Assembly: GCA_002943765.1 (NCBI GenBank)
Contig: PQWQ01000007.1
Location: 1,242,501-1,306,500 of the forward strand
DNA: 64,000 nucleotides
Direction of reading: 5' to 3'
DNA from: Psoroptes ovis
Lineage: Eukaryota; Arthropoda; Arachnida; Sarcoptiformes; Psoroptidae
Below are positions 12,401 through 26,599 of the stretch, piece after piece. Both the position numbers and the translations under genes were made by a program. The notes below the pieces were generated by a model. The model saw only the letters and a list, made by a program, of their open reading frames with translations, searched no databases and had not been told where the DNA came from. Numbering within the stretch: position 1 is the stretch's first letter; every line of letters starts with the position of its first letter.

Positions 12401-15400
12401 AGTGAAATTCTGGTCAAAAAATATCTGTGGAGAAAATATCACACAAATAAGTGGACCCCATTGCCTCATTGTATCTCAGTACATGTTGGTTCGAATTGTT
12501 CAAATGTACACCAACAAAAATCTAGGCACCAAATGATTTCTTCAATTTTCATTCACTCTATTTGATCAAATGTGAAATACAGTTGAAAATATGATTTCAA
12601 AAAGACCAAAAATGAACAAATGAAATATCACAGCATGAAATCTGTGTTATCTGTAGATTTGTAATTTTTCCAAATAATAAAAAAAAATGACAAAAATAAT
12701 CGACGAGATAAATCGCCAAAGAATAATCAATGGATAGCCATTTATAAATAACCAAAAAAAAAAGTCATGGTGAACTTTAAAATGATGAATCGATGATTTA
12801 CCGGAAATTTTTCCAAAAATTTTCTTTGAGATATACAAATTATTGGAATTGAAAAATGGCCAAAAATTCAAACGAAATGTCAGATTTTTCATGAACAAAC
12901 CAAGCAAAGTGTAAATACCCAATACGCCTACGAATATTTTCGTAAATGGATTGGCGAAATGGTTAACAAGCGAAGGAAAATCTTGGAACAATTTATCGAG
13001 ATTTTCAAATGTTGATCACATTTGATTTTGAATTTTTTGTGTTTCGAAATCGTACCTTTGAATATCAGTGACCAAAAGTAAAGAAAAGCAGAATTGCATA
13101 ATATTTACTTTGAATATTCTGGTTTAATTGAAATGAATGTCTCGGTAAAAATCTGTGTTTGCATTATCGTAGGATTTTTTGTCGATTTTACACTTCGACT
13201 CGTAAATATTATTCTCGAAATGATTCTTAGAAATTGAATAATCAAAAGGCGAAAACTTTAAGCCAGACTAAATGAGCCAAAATGTGGAACCATTTAAAAT
13301 TTATTGTCGATGGATCATCATCGGTCAAAAACTTTGATCAATTTGTCTATTGGCTTGAATAGTCTGGAAATTTTTCATTCAAAACATTCAAAGAATCGTG
13401 AAAAATTCATAGAATTCTATGTATTATCATAATATACTGAGTAAATAAATACAAACATCATTCATTATGAATTTATTTTTATTTGTATGCGTATGTTTCA
13501 ATATATAAAATGTTCAATTAATGTTGAAAAAATAACAAAAGAAAAATCATTGAATTGTACAAATGAATTCAGTGTCTAATAAAATGAATGAATTGATTGA
13601 TTGAATCACCATCATCATCATCATCATTATTATCATTGTTATTTTTGGCAGACAATATTCAATAACCAAAAAAATAATAATAATGAAAATAAAGATAAAA
13701 ATAAAACATTTTTGCCCGTTTTTTGTTTGATCAATTTGATCAATTTATTATCATTGACATTGTCTTATTTTCAGACAATGTATTCATAGCTATGAGAATA
13801 ATAATGATCATCAAATACACTGTGAAAAAGTTTTGAATAAAATAAGAATTCAAGCAAAAATATTCCTGAAACTTCAACTTAAAATTACATTTCAACATTT
13901 TTATAACACGAAAATCATCATACGATACGATGCATCGACATCTCACAACAATTACACACGACAAACATGGCTAATATAAGGACCATAAGGCCTTTTGAAT
14001 CATGATGTCAAGCTTATACTTTCAATAAAATAGACTGAATAAAAGATTTTGATTGAAAAATGAACAATCAGGCGTCATCGGGTGTTGAATTTTTTCAAAA
14101 AAAAATTTTTTTCAGAGAATTATGTTTCATTTCGGCGCCGATCGATGGCAGATTGATGCCATTGAATATATTTTATTTAAGAAATTTAAATTTTCAAATT
14201 TTCAATTTCCCTTCTCAGAAAACAATTTTCATTGATTCATGGATTTATTTATTTATTTGAAATTCAATTCAGAAATTGAATTAAGACAAAGAAAAAAAAA
14301 TTGGATTCAAAATTGATGACACGGAAATAATAATCATCGAAATGATGATATGATAATCATAATAATAATAATAATAATGATATTCCAAGAATGAATTGAA
14401 ACAAAGCAAAGCAAATCAAAAAAAATCAAATTAAAATAATAATCAAATAAATCGTCATCAAATGATGATAATGACGATGATGATGATGATGCATATAATG
14501 CACCAATAATACATCCAACATATATGATGAAAAGATTATTATTATTATTATCAATTTATGAATTGATCATTTTGATCATTTGATATTTGATCGACCTGAT
14601 TTTTCAAATGATTTTCATTTTATTTTATTTTATTTTATATTTCAAATAAATCTATGTGTTTGATTCAATTTAATGCCAATTCAATTTCGAAAAAAAATTC
14701 AATTTTGATTCATTTCACAATTCTCTAAATTCCTTCAATTCATCAATTCATTCATTGATTTAATTTTTGCTTAATTTATTTTGTTTTTTTTGCCTTAAAA
14801 AATTCATAAAATCATATATCACTCATTCACCAATGTCTTCCAACCATTGAAAACGCATCGAAGATTTCTTTCAGAAATTTTTCAAAAATTTCAAATGATT
14901 CAATTTTAAGCAACGATTCACGAATAATGATGATGATGATGGTGATACATGGTTCTCATGTGCATATATCATTATTTGAATTTGTCTATTTTTCAAAAAA
15001 ATAAAATCATCACCTTAAAAGTTAAATTTTGTATTCAAATGATAATATTCAAATCTATCACACTTTTGTGTATTTGTTTATGTAAAATATGGATTTTTCT
15101 TGAGAAAAAATCAACAAATTTCATAAATAATATGTATTTACAGACACACACACACACAAATATGTAAAACACGAACATTGAACAAACACCAATGTCAATT
15201 TTCATTCAAATTTCAAATCAAAGTTTTGTTGTTTTTTGTTTGTTGAAATCATGAAACCCAAAGAACCAAAAGAGAAACCAAAATAAAAAATTCTTGAAAA
15301 ATTCTAATATTTGTCAAAATGTAAATAAGCTGCTCTTGTTCAATGTTTTTCGATTTATGAATTTTCAATTGAAATTTCAAAAATTCAAAATTCAGAATTT

Positions 15401-18400
15401 TTTTTTTTTCGTATGCAAAATTTTAGTACAGAATTGATTACATTGAACATTTCGAGTTTACATAATTTATACATTACAAAATTTCGATTGATTATAGAAT
15501 CGATCGAAACGAAATCGATCAAAGAGGTTCGATCTTATATTTCGTCAAGATTGATACCCAAAAATATAAATCTTAAATTCAGTGGGATTTGGATTATTTA
15601 ATTTGTTTTCATTTCTATTTCATAATTATGATTATCATTATCATTGATTTGTTCACGAGCCAAAACAAATAAATGAAATCATTGATATCAATTATTAATA
15701 CGACAGAATGTATCAATTATTTAAGATTATATATAACATGATAAAAACATCTTCAATAATACACAACGGATAAGAAATTTTGTAAATTTGTATCCAAAAG
15801 TAAATTAAAATAAATGGAATTATTACACGAATAAAAATTGAAATTATAGATTGAAATCATCATCTAAAGCGTAAAGCAATTCAATCGGACCAATTTGATC
15901 ATTGATTCTTGGCGAAAAAATTGAATTATTATAATGACCACTGGTGCTGTTGTGCTGTGGTTTGCACTGTTTGTGTTAAGCCAGCCAAAGCAGAAAATCT
16001 CAAATTCAATTGGAGATTCAATCAAAGAAAGAACGATATACGAAAAGAAATCGTAATTTTCAACTTTTACAAATAATTATATTAAAGGTAAGCATGCTTA
16101 GATGTAGTGTAACTCAGGCGGAAGTTATTATTATTTATTCGAAATTGATTCTTAATAAATTTGATCTTCGGCTAAAAGCATCACAACTAAATCAATTCTA
16201 AGCCTTGATACGTGCTTCGTGAAAATTTTGCGAAAGGAAAAATCAATGAGTTTTGTTTCCATTGATTTTGTTGAATGAATTTCAAAGGCTTTTGTGGTTC
16301 ATAAATCTTTGAAAATATGTTCGAAATTCACTCTCATTCACTATTTCTCCCTTTGACCAATGGTCAAAATATGGCTCAATATTAGCTCAGGACAAAGTCT
16401 AATGGTGAAAAAATTATCGATCACTTTTACTTGAACAAAAATCGTATAAATATTTTTGTTCTTAAACAAAAAAAAGAAGGAAAAATCAATTCGGAAATCT
16501 AATATTCATTGAAATCATATTGAAATATTGTTTATTTGATCGATCGCTAACGTAATTCGATTGAATTGGATATAAATTCAATATGAGATTACACATTCAT
16601 TTCGAAATCAATTTATTATTGATTTCAATTGGATTTTAATTATATATTATTTCTATTTATAAATTCATTAGAATTAAAATTCTCACTTAAAGAATCATCA
16701 TATAAATAAGAATTAATCAATCAATTATTGATCAATAAACAACAACAACAACAATTGAACAATTAAATGTGTAATATATTTCTCTTACAAATAGCAATTC
16801 AAATCGAATAAACATTTGTGTGTATTTGATTCAATTCTTTTTCTCTTTTGATTGTATCTTATTTCAAGTGAAGAAATATTTGAAAGAAACACTTAGAAAA
16901 AACTTATCACAATGAAAACCAAGTAACAATCAATCAATTTAAATCGGAATTTTTAAAAATAAAAAAAAAGTGAAAATTTTTTTGATGAATCAATTCAAAA
17001 CAATGTTATTGATTTGTTTGTTTGTTTGTTTGTTTGTCTGTCTGTTTTCAGAAATATTAAAGGGGAAAATGTGTTGAAATTCGAATGAAATCTTTGAGAA
17101 AAAATCAAAATTTTCTTTTGAAAATTTTTTCTGTAATTTGAAAAGTTTGAAATTGTGTTTTGACGTAATTCAATCAAAATGAAAAGAAAAAAATTGCACG
17201 AAATCATTTCTTGCGGTAAATAATAACGACAACAACAATAACAAGAAATATTTAATTGGCCAAATTTGGTGTTTTGAAAAAGTTTTTTTCCGTACAAATA
17301 TTCTTCAAACTAAATTTCAAATTAAATATTTCTACGAAGAAAAAACTCGAAAAGAAATTCAATGAAATTCAATGAAATTTCAAAAAAAATATTCTGACAT
17401 ATCTTCTCACAGTGCAAACAAGCAATTGCAAACAATGAATATGAATGCAATTCTGAACGAATGCAATAACGGACCAATTACTGTTGCTTGTATTCATTCA
17501 TTTTCCAGAGAGAATTTTCAAAGAGAAAAATATTTTTTTTATTGTCCCTCGAAATCGGGTATTTTTTTGTCATTTTTAATAATTATTTTTTTTTTTTGCG
17601 AAATATTTGTCCCATTTAACCCTTTTTTTCCCTATTTTATTTTTCAACATTGATCTGTATCTCTTTTCAACTACAAACAGCACCAACAACAACAACAGTA
17701 CAAACTAATGAAATTCTTATGACAATTAAAAATTTCAAAGGAAAAAAAAAATTCAGACAAATTCAAATTCCAAATTTTTTTTCTTAGGAATTGAATTTAA
17801 AATTATTTGAAACAAATTATTTATTCCTCATAATTTCATTTTACCATATATATTTCATTCACCCACACACACACACAATTCCAAAAGCTGCAATTTTCAA
17901 ATGGGTTTTTTAGTTCAAATGCTCATGCGTTCCCATAATCATGCTCGGAAAATTCTGCACTTGGAATTCTGTACAAAGTAAAATTCTGCTTAAAAATGCA
18001 TGATTTCATTGAAAAAATTTTCATTCTGCCGATGATAATCGATAAAATGGTTTCATCAAACACCCAACTCACCAACACCAACACACATCATCAAATGATT
18101 CAAATTTATTTAATTTTAAATTTAATTTCAATCAATTGATTCAACAATTGTAATCATTGATCGATTCAAACGATTCATCGATTACCACCGAAGTGATTCA
18201 TTCATTCATTCATTCATTGCTATATTTGATTTCTTATGAAAAAAAAAATCATTTTCCAGATATTTTCAATTATTTGTTTTGTTTTTTTATTTTATTTCAA
18301 ATGAATATTTCACACATTTTAATCGATTTCTAAAAAAAAAAAAATTTTCAATTTAAAATTCGTATTCATTGCTCGCATTCTTGCATCATCATTATCATCA

Positions 18401-19165
18401 TCATCATCATTATTTATACAAATATTTTTTTTTCAATTATAAATCAATAATCAATCATTCATCGAATCAAATTATTATTATTATCGTCGTCGTCGCCGTT
18501 TTCGCCCTCTCAGAAATTCTGTGATTTTCGTTTTCTGTTGCATCGAAAATTCAACGATTTGAAAATTGCAAAAATTCCAATGAACAAAATTGATGCTGTC
18601 CGAATTGCAAGTCAGTGTCTGTGTCTGTGTGTGTTGATGTTATAAGTGTTTGAATGATGATAATGTTCACCAATGGTTTTTATTTTGATTTTTTTTGATT
18701 TTCAATTTTCACACTCATCATTTAATGGATGCCAAATTCAATCGAGATTCAATGTTTTTTTCCTTCGATTCTGGCTTTTCATTTACAAAAATCATTGAAA
18801 TATTTTGTTTTTTTTTTAAATGAATCAACGAATCATCGAATGAATCAATGAATTTGAGCTGTGTGTGTGTGTGGCCATGTTCAATTGCATTGTCTGTTTG
18901 CTTTCAAGATCGATTCATTCATCGATAGAAAATATTTTGAAAAATTGAAAAATAATTTATGTTTTGTTTTGTTTTGATTCATTCATTCGGTTCAAAAATA
19001 TTGAACGGAAAATTCTTTATGAAAACAAACAAACAAAAAGCAAAAAATTAAAAATCTTTGATTCACAATTCTTTTGTATGTCTGTGTATATTATGAACAA
19101 CAAAAACAACAACAACAATAAAATTAATCATAATAATCCAGAATTTAAAGTTTTTATTCAGAATT

Positions 19166-19253
19166 TTTAAGTTGATTTTCGTAGTTTTAAATAGAATTTC
19201 AGTTAGTAAAATTACGAAATTAAATTTTAAAACTACGAATTAAAACTTTAAAC
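19166..19253. repeat. Foldback, arms about 25 bp
   Basis: Left arm around CGTAGTTTTAAA (19180-19191) pairs with TTTTAAAACTACG (19225-19237). Pairing extends outward with few mismatches (TTAAGTTGATTTT against AATTAAAACTTTA). Not related to the 80-bp MITE. Confidence 0.6.
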
Positions 19254-20235
19254 ATTGTAATTCAAATATAAATAATTTAAAAAAAAAATTTATTTCGTTT
19301 AAAATTTTTATTTTATTATTATTGGATTACTTTACTCAACACTTGCAAATGTGAAATTTTTCACTCATTTCAATTCGATTCAATAAGGACAAATGTTTTG
19401 AAAAATGAAAAAAAATTGAACAAATAAAAAAATAATGATTTAGAAAGGGATCGAGTAAGAGAGATACAGGGAGCTATGAAATTATTAAATTGAACTAAAT
19501 TTTTTTTTTTTTTTTTGAATTGAAATCAATGGAATTTACATTATTTGCTTTTGATTTTCATTTAATTTCATTTCAAATCTTCATATATTTCACATTGTGC
19601 ATTGTGTGTGTGCGTGTGAATATATGGAATGTGTGATCAAATATCATTAAGTATTCATCATCAGGAGAAAAAAATATGAAATAAAATAAAATGAAATGAA
19701 TTATTATTATTATTATTGAATCATTAATACAAATTATTATTAATAAATTTATATTTCAAATATTTATGCAATTTTATTCATTTATATTCATTCATTTAAA
19801 CAAATATTGTATAATAATCCTATGTGAAATTTTCAAACAAAAATTTCCATTCTTTTTTTTTGATTTTCATTAATCTTCGACGGGTTTGCGTGTCTATGAA
19901 TTTATGTTTTGATTTTTTCAATGTTTTGATTTTGATTTTATTTTTTGAAATACATATTTTTCAAATCATGTGCCTGAAATGATTTGAAATAAAATCTCAC
20001 CAAGAGAAAATATGATGAATATAGTGAATATTTGATTTCGATTGAAATTCAATCAAGAATTGTTATCGTATTTGAAATACGAATAGAATTCAATTCAATT
20101 TTAATAATATTCAAAACATCTTATCAAATTTCATCAATGAATTATTATTATTATTAATAATTTGTTCATATATGAAAATAAATAAATTATTTCAAGAAAA
20201 AGCGAAGCAAACGTATATCAAAAAAAATCAATACA

Positions 20236-23200
20236 ATGTATCATCATATTCATTCTTCCAATCAAATCAATAATAATAATAATGATAATGATCATAATAA
20301 TGTTGAAAGTGTGGCGGTTGGCAGTGGTGGTGGTGGTGGTGGTGATGACGGTGATGATAGTATTGTTTTCACTCATAGCACCAAATCTGCTATTCATTCA
20401 TTACGATCATCATCATCATCAGCATCATCGATGATGATCGATAATAATGATCGATCACCATCGATAAATAAAATATTTACGACTGAATTATCAAATTTTT
20501 TTACAAATATAACTGATGGTTATGATGAAATTAATAATAATAATAATATCAATAATATTATTGATGATGATAATAGTTATGAAACATCATCATCATCATT
20601 ATTTTCATTATCATCATTTGTTAATAATAATAATAATAATAATCAAAATAAAATTAATAGTAATAATACTATAATTAATAGTGATAATAATTCTAATGAT
20701 AACAATGATAAACATAGTACATTGTTTTATGAAACAGATATAAATGATTTTAGAACAACATTAAATCAATTACAACATGAACAACATGAACAACAACAAC
20801 AACAGCAAAGTAAATCATCAATATGGCCATCATCATCATTATGGTATTCATCTACATCGACAACAACAAAATCAAAAACAAATTTTTACAATTACAACAA
20901 TAATATTAATGATAATAATAATAATAATAATAATCCATCAACATTATCATTAATGATGTTTAATACACAGAATAATAATAATGATAATGATGATGATATT
21001 ATTACCGCCAACAACAACCACCACAATGAAAATATAAATAATAATTATAATTATAATAGTGATAATTTTAATTATGATAATAATATTAATAATAATATTA
21101 ATAATTCAACATTGTCAACAACAATATGGGAAACATTATCAATGACAAATTATGATTATAATCACAATAGAAATAGTCATAATAATAATAATACAATTAT
21201 TGAATTGATTGATGATTTACGTTCATCGATATCAACAACAACAACAACAACGGCAACAACCATATCATCATCAGCATCATCATCATTTGAATCAATGATA
21301 TCAATATCATCATCGATATCATCATCATTAGCATCATCACCAACATCATCAATCATCAATAATATTTATGATAATTATACAACACAATCTATTTATTTAG
21401 ATGAAGAACAAATGGAAAAAAATGTTTATATAATGCCTTTATATCAACAAATATTATGGAGCGTAATATTTTTTACAATGGTTTTTGTTGCCGCTGGTGG
21501 TAACAGTATTGTGATATGGATCGTAATGACCAATAAAAGAATGGTAATTATTTCTTTTTTTTTATTTTTTTTTTTTTTTGATTCGAATAAATTGAATCGA
21601 TAGATTTATCGCATTCAAATTTGGATTATTATTCAATTATTATACACACACACAAAATTCTGTTAATAATTGATCATTTTCATTCACTATATAATGATGT
21701 GATAAATCTAATTTTAATTCCATGTTTGTTTTATCTATTTTTCACTGTCCATTCTATATCATTGATCGATCAATCAATCAAAATCTATTGGAAAAATAAA
21801 CATAAACAAAACAAAACACCATTGTTGGACAGCGTACAGTGACAAATTATTTTCTAGTCAATCTAAGTGTTGCCGATATAATGGTATCAACATTGAATGT
21901 AATATTTAATTATATTTACATGTTAAATTCAAATTGGCCATTTGGTGAATTATATTGTAAAATATCAAATTTTATTGCCATATTATCGGTCGGTGCAAGT
22001 GTATTTACATTGATGGCCATTTCGATTGATCGGTAAGTATTTTTATAAAATAAAATAAAATAATAACTATCACTAGTTCAATCTTTATCATCACACTGTT
22101 ATTATTATTGCCACATTGATTGTTAATATGAAAACAATTGCAAACTTTTACTTTAAAATCAATCAATCAATCAATCAATGAATGAACCAATGAAATAAAC
22201 AATGGATTAAAATCTTTACTTTGATATTAATAGTTTAATTCATTCATAGTATAATCATACAATTCACAGTATTATTATTATTATTATAGCGTGTCTTTGA
22301 TATGAAATTTTTTTTCAATTTCATTGATTTTTATTCACAGAATTTCGCTCTTTTTGTTTGTTTGTTTGTTTGTTTATTATCTTGATAATTTTCTCAATGA
22401 AAATGTGAATATCAAAGAATAATAATCAATGGAATAATGGAAAAAAACTCATAATAAGTCATATATTGAACAGTCTGTATACGCAAATAAATAAATGAAT
22501 AAATTTATACACAGAAAGAATAATGATTACAATAATAATAATAATAATTCAAAAAATATAAATATATTAAATTATAAATAGAAATAAATAAATCATCAAT
22601 CATATCTGTAATAATAATAATGATAATCATCATAATCATAATAATGATGATGATGATAATAACTGTATGAGATAATACATCAAAAATTCAATTTCAATGA
22701 ATATAAATTTATAATATAAAATTCGACTTTTGTCGAATCATCATTATTATCATTATTATTATTATTATTGAATTTTAATTTGAATTTATTTATTCATTTT
22801 TTCATCATATCTATTAAGTATATACAGAGTCTATTAAAAATATTTATAATTCATTTTTTTTTATTTATATTCGGTTGTCCCATAAGTTCTTGGCATTTTT
22901 TGAATTTTTTTTTTCATTTGAAAAACAGCAATAACTTATGGGACAACCTAATATTTATATTTATATTTACTCATAATATAATTCTTCTCATTCTCACACT
23001 TGAATAATTCATTATTGATTGAATTTGAATTGAATTTTTTCCATTTTATTTTTATTTCATTTTATTGATGTTCAATCTATTGCAGATCTATATTAATATA
23101 AATATAAAAATATTCTGATGTAATTATGTGATAATGTTTGAAGAAGAAGAATAATGAAAACTTTTTTCATCTCTCTCTCTCTCTCTCTCGCTCTATCATT

Positions 23201-26200
23201 CATAATTTAATGATTATTTTTGATTGATAATCAACTTTTTCTTTTCCACTTGTTTGTCACCGTAAAAGGTTCACAAACAGTCAAATTAATCAAAAAAAAT
23301 ATCTACTTACAGAAAATAGATCAAGTGCTCGAGTGTGTTGGTGTGTATGTTTTTTCAGGTGTTTATTTATCAATGCTCTCATATATTTACGTACATTAAT
23401 ATGTAAAATTTTCAAGTTTTCATTGAAAATTTACTCCAAAGTTGTTTATAATTTATTTTTGTCCACATATATTGCCAATGGTCAACAGAAGAATCGAGAA
23501 AATTGGAAAGAAATTAATTTATTTATATTTATATTCATTCATTCATTTTTTTTGCATCATCAATCATAAATAATGAATGAATAGAATAGAATAAATTCAA
23601 TTATCATTTTGAAACATTACTATTAAATTTCGTTCATAGAAATGAATTGAACATCGTTTACAATGTAAGACAATTAAACATTTACAACACATGATTATGT
23701 AGCATTATCACCGGAACAATTTGCTGTTGTTGTACAACACACGCATTTACTTTTTCGCTTAAATTGAAATTCAATTTAATAGTTAGTGATAAAGAAAGCA
23801 AGAAAATAAAATAAATAAATAAACATTCATGATGAACAAATGTTTTGAAAGAAAATTTACGTACAAGACTTTATGTATTTATAATAACAACAACAACAAC
23901 AGAAAAAAATTTCAATTATTTTCGGATGTAAATTATTTTCATTTCTTATGTAAAATTAATTCTGATTTTGAATAACAACAACAACAGAAAAAAAAATATT
24001 AAGATATTTATAATTTAATTTCAATTTTCTCTATTTACATTATTAATAATATTCTAAGGATAGAAAAAAAATCCGAATAAATTACTTGTCATTTTTACAA
24101 CGATTTTTTTCGCAATTGTTAAATTTGACATTCAATTCAAAATTGATAATTTTTATTCAATTATCCTTATATAATATCATTATCAATTTTTATCAAAATA
24201 TTCTTTTTAATTTTCTTAGAAAAATAATTTCGATTAAATGAGATATAATAAATCGAACATAAATAGAGGAGTTTCGATTGATTCAATTTTGGATTTTCGA
24301 AATCGAAAAACATAAGCAAAACATGCATAATAAATGATGATTGTGTGATACAAATGTACAAAAGTCACAATAATAATACCTGATCATTGAACACATTTGA
24401 ACAAATTAACATGAAATTGGAAATTGAAATCCCAATTTGAAATTCATAACAATACACAAAAAAGATTCAAAGAAATCGACTTTTTCGCAATTTCTAGACT
24501 ATACATTCAATGTATATGAATCGATTATTATGCTACAATCGGCAGTCGATTCGCTGCATCCGTTTGTAACACAATAATCACGATTCTTTTCTCGAATCGT
24601 TTGAATTCACAATCAATTCATTGAATTCAATTATTTTGTTTGAAAAAGTTTTGGATTTAAAATCATTTCAATCGAATGTGTATTGTTCTGCTAAGATTGT
24701 TTTCTAATACAATTGTCATCGGGGAAACTTTACAGATTTAATTTCAACAATTCATACCGAAAACACAAATATCAATCGGATGTGCGGTACATTTGAAAAA
24801 ATAATTTCAAATATGAATTAATCAATTTCGATTTTATGAAATTGTATTGATGAATAATAGCAGATGAATAAGTTGATTGTTTAAATAACAATAGAAAAAT
24901 GATTATGTCTGCAATAATCTTTACACATTAATTGATTTCAATAAATATTGATTCAATTGATTTGAATCAAACAAAAATAATTGAAAATAATCCAAAGAAA
25001 TCACGAATTCTACAGTAATTTGCACTCAGAATTCAATCGATTCTATTTGTTTTATTTTGCAAATTACTTATTGCATCGGGATATTATATCGGGTATGCCA
25101 TAAAAATGGACAAATCAAATTCTCATACTTTCGAATCACATAAAATTTTCATATTTTCAATAATTTTCATCGAAAATGTTAGTGTCATTTTGTTTTTTGT
25201 TTTTTTTGTTTTGTTCGTTAGTATCATTAAAAAATCAATAAAATACACATCTCAATTCACCATTGAACATTATTGTTTTACTTTTGTATTGGAAAAATAG
25301 AAATAAATATAATAAAAATAACAAATATAATTTAAATGTCGCGGATTCGTCGGCATCATTGGAATATCGATCGATTTTTTTTTCATTGTATTTGCCATAG
25401 AAAATGATATATTTCTATGCGATGCCAATGCATTTTGAATTGAAAAAAAAAAATAGAATGAATTTATGAAATTTTTCTTTTATGAAATTATTTGAAAAAT
25501 TCATTTGAAAATTTTTTATTCTACGATCATTACTATCAATAATAATAACAACGATAATAAAAATGAAAATCAGATCGTTGTAGTATTATCATTCATTTAT
25601 TACCATTGAATTATCATTATGATGATTATCATTGTCATTGGATCGAAATTTTGTTTCCACTCATTTACTCGTTTATTCAATATCATTCATTCATTCATTC
25701 ATTATCACTATCATCAATTTATTTTCGCTCAAACCCTCTGATATAACCTCTGATTATCTTTCATTTTGTCATTGGCGATAATATGGTGATATGGCAAAAT
25801 TTCAGATATTTTTTGAAAATTTACATGGAAAAAATTATTTTAAATTTCCAAAATAGACAATATTACTCGTGAATCGATTCAAATTACCGGAATTTTTCAA
25901 GGATATTTCAAGATTCATCATAATTTTTTGAAATGAAACAAGAATTTCAGAATTTCGTTGGCACTTTTTTTTGCCGAATGACAATAAATTAAATTCTCAG
26001 ACAAAACAGAAAAATATTTGAAAAAAATCTTTCAATAATTCATTCATAGAACACACATATTATGACCTTTTGAAAATGTGTGAACAAATACAAATATTTG
26101 AAAAAAATATTGATACCGTTTTTTGAATTGAATGCTGCAACAAAGACAGAAATTTTGGTAGGAATTTCATGTGTCAAAAATGTAAAAATAATGAGAATTT

Positions 26201-26558
26201 TGAATAAATAAATAAATAAATAATAATTTGAATCAAATAAAATAAAGAAAGAACAAATGCCAAAAGAAATATATATCAAATAAACGAAAGAAATAATAAT
26301 GGATTGCATTCATAGATTATCTTTTTATTTTTTTTTCACATATCATTCATTTATTGATCTTATTGTGTATGTGTATTGTGTAATCGAATAAATATTAGGT
26401 TGTCCCATAAGTTCTTGCCGATTTTCCAATCATTTTTAACGATATAATCGGCAAGAACTTATGGGACAACCCAATACAACAATATCAACGTTAGATAGAT
26501 GAATTACACAGTATGTATGGTTATGTTACGAACATTCATAGAAATCATATGGATCGAT

Positions 26559-26599
<41 letters not shown>

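Larger units (their letters stand above)
1..20235. other. Gene-poor, AT-rich region upstream of the tachykinin receptor
   Basis: I see no recognisable protein-coding gene in these 20 kb. Open frames are short and mostly low-complexity, made by AAT, CAT, GAT and poly-T runs. The stretch holds four ~80-bp palindromic MITE copies, hAT-like and piggyBac-like relics between 5.2 and 5.9 kb, several foldbacks and simple repeats; these are listed separately. It may contain 5' non-coding exons or regulatory DNA of the receptor gene that starts coding at 20236. One splice-donor-like sequence at 16088 follows a segment less repetitive than its surroundings. Confidence 0.6.

Noticed and set aside
12647..12991. 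114-residue minus-strand frame with hydrophobic segments
   Set aside because: Its first 60 codons look somewhat coding-like, but I recognise no family, found no splice partners, and the rest turns low-complexity. Not enough to call a gene.
21177..21359. Poly-Asp/Val open frame antisense to receptor exon 1
   Set aside because: It is the reverse complement of the Ser/Thr repeat codons of the receptor.
24520..24620. Possible tRNA (GATTCG-like loop and paired ends)
   Set aside because: No cloverleaf with acceptor stem, anticodon arm and GTTCGA loop could be assembled. I found no convincing tRNA or rRNA gene anywhere in the window.
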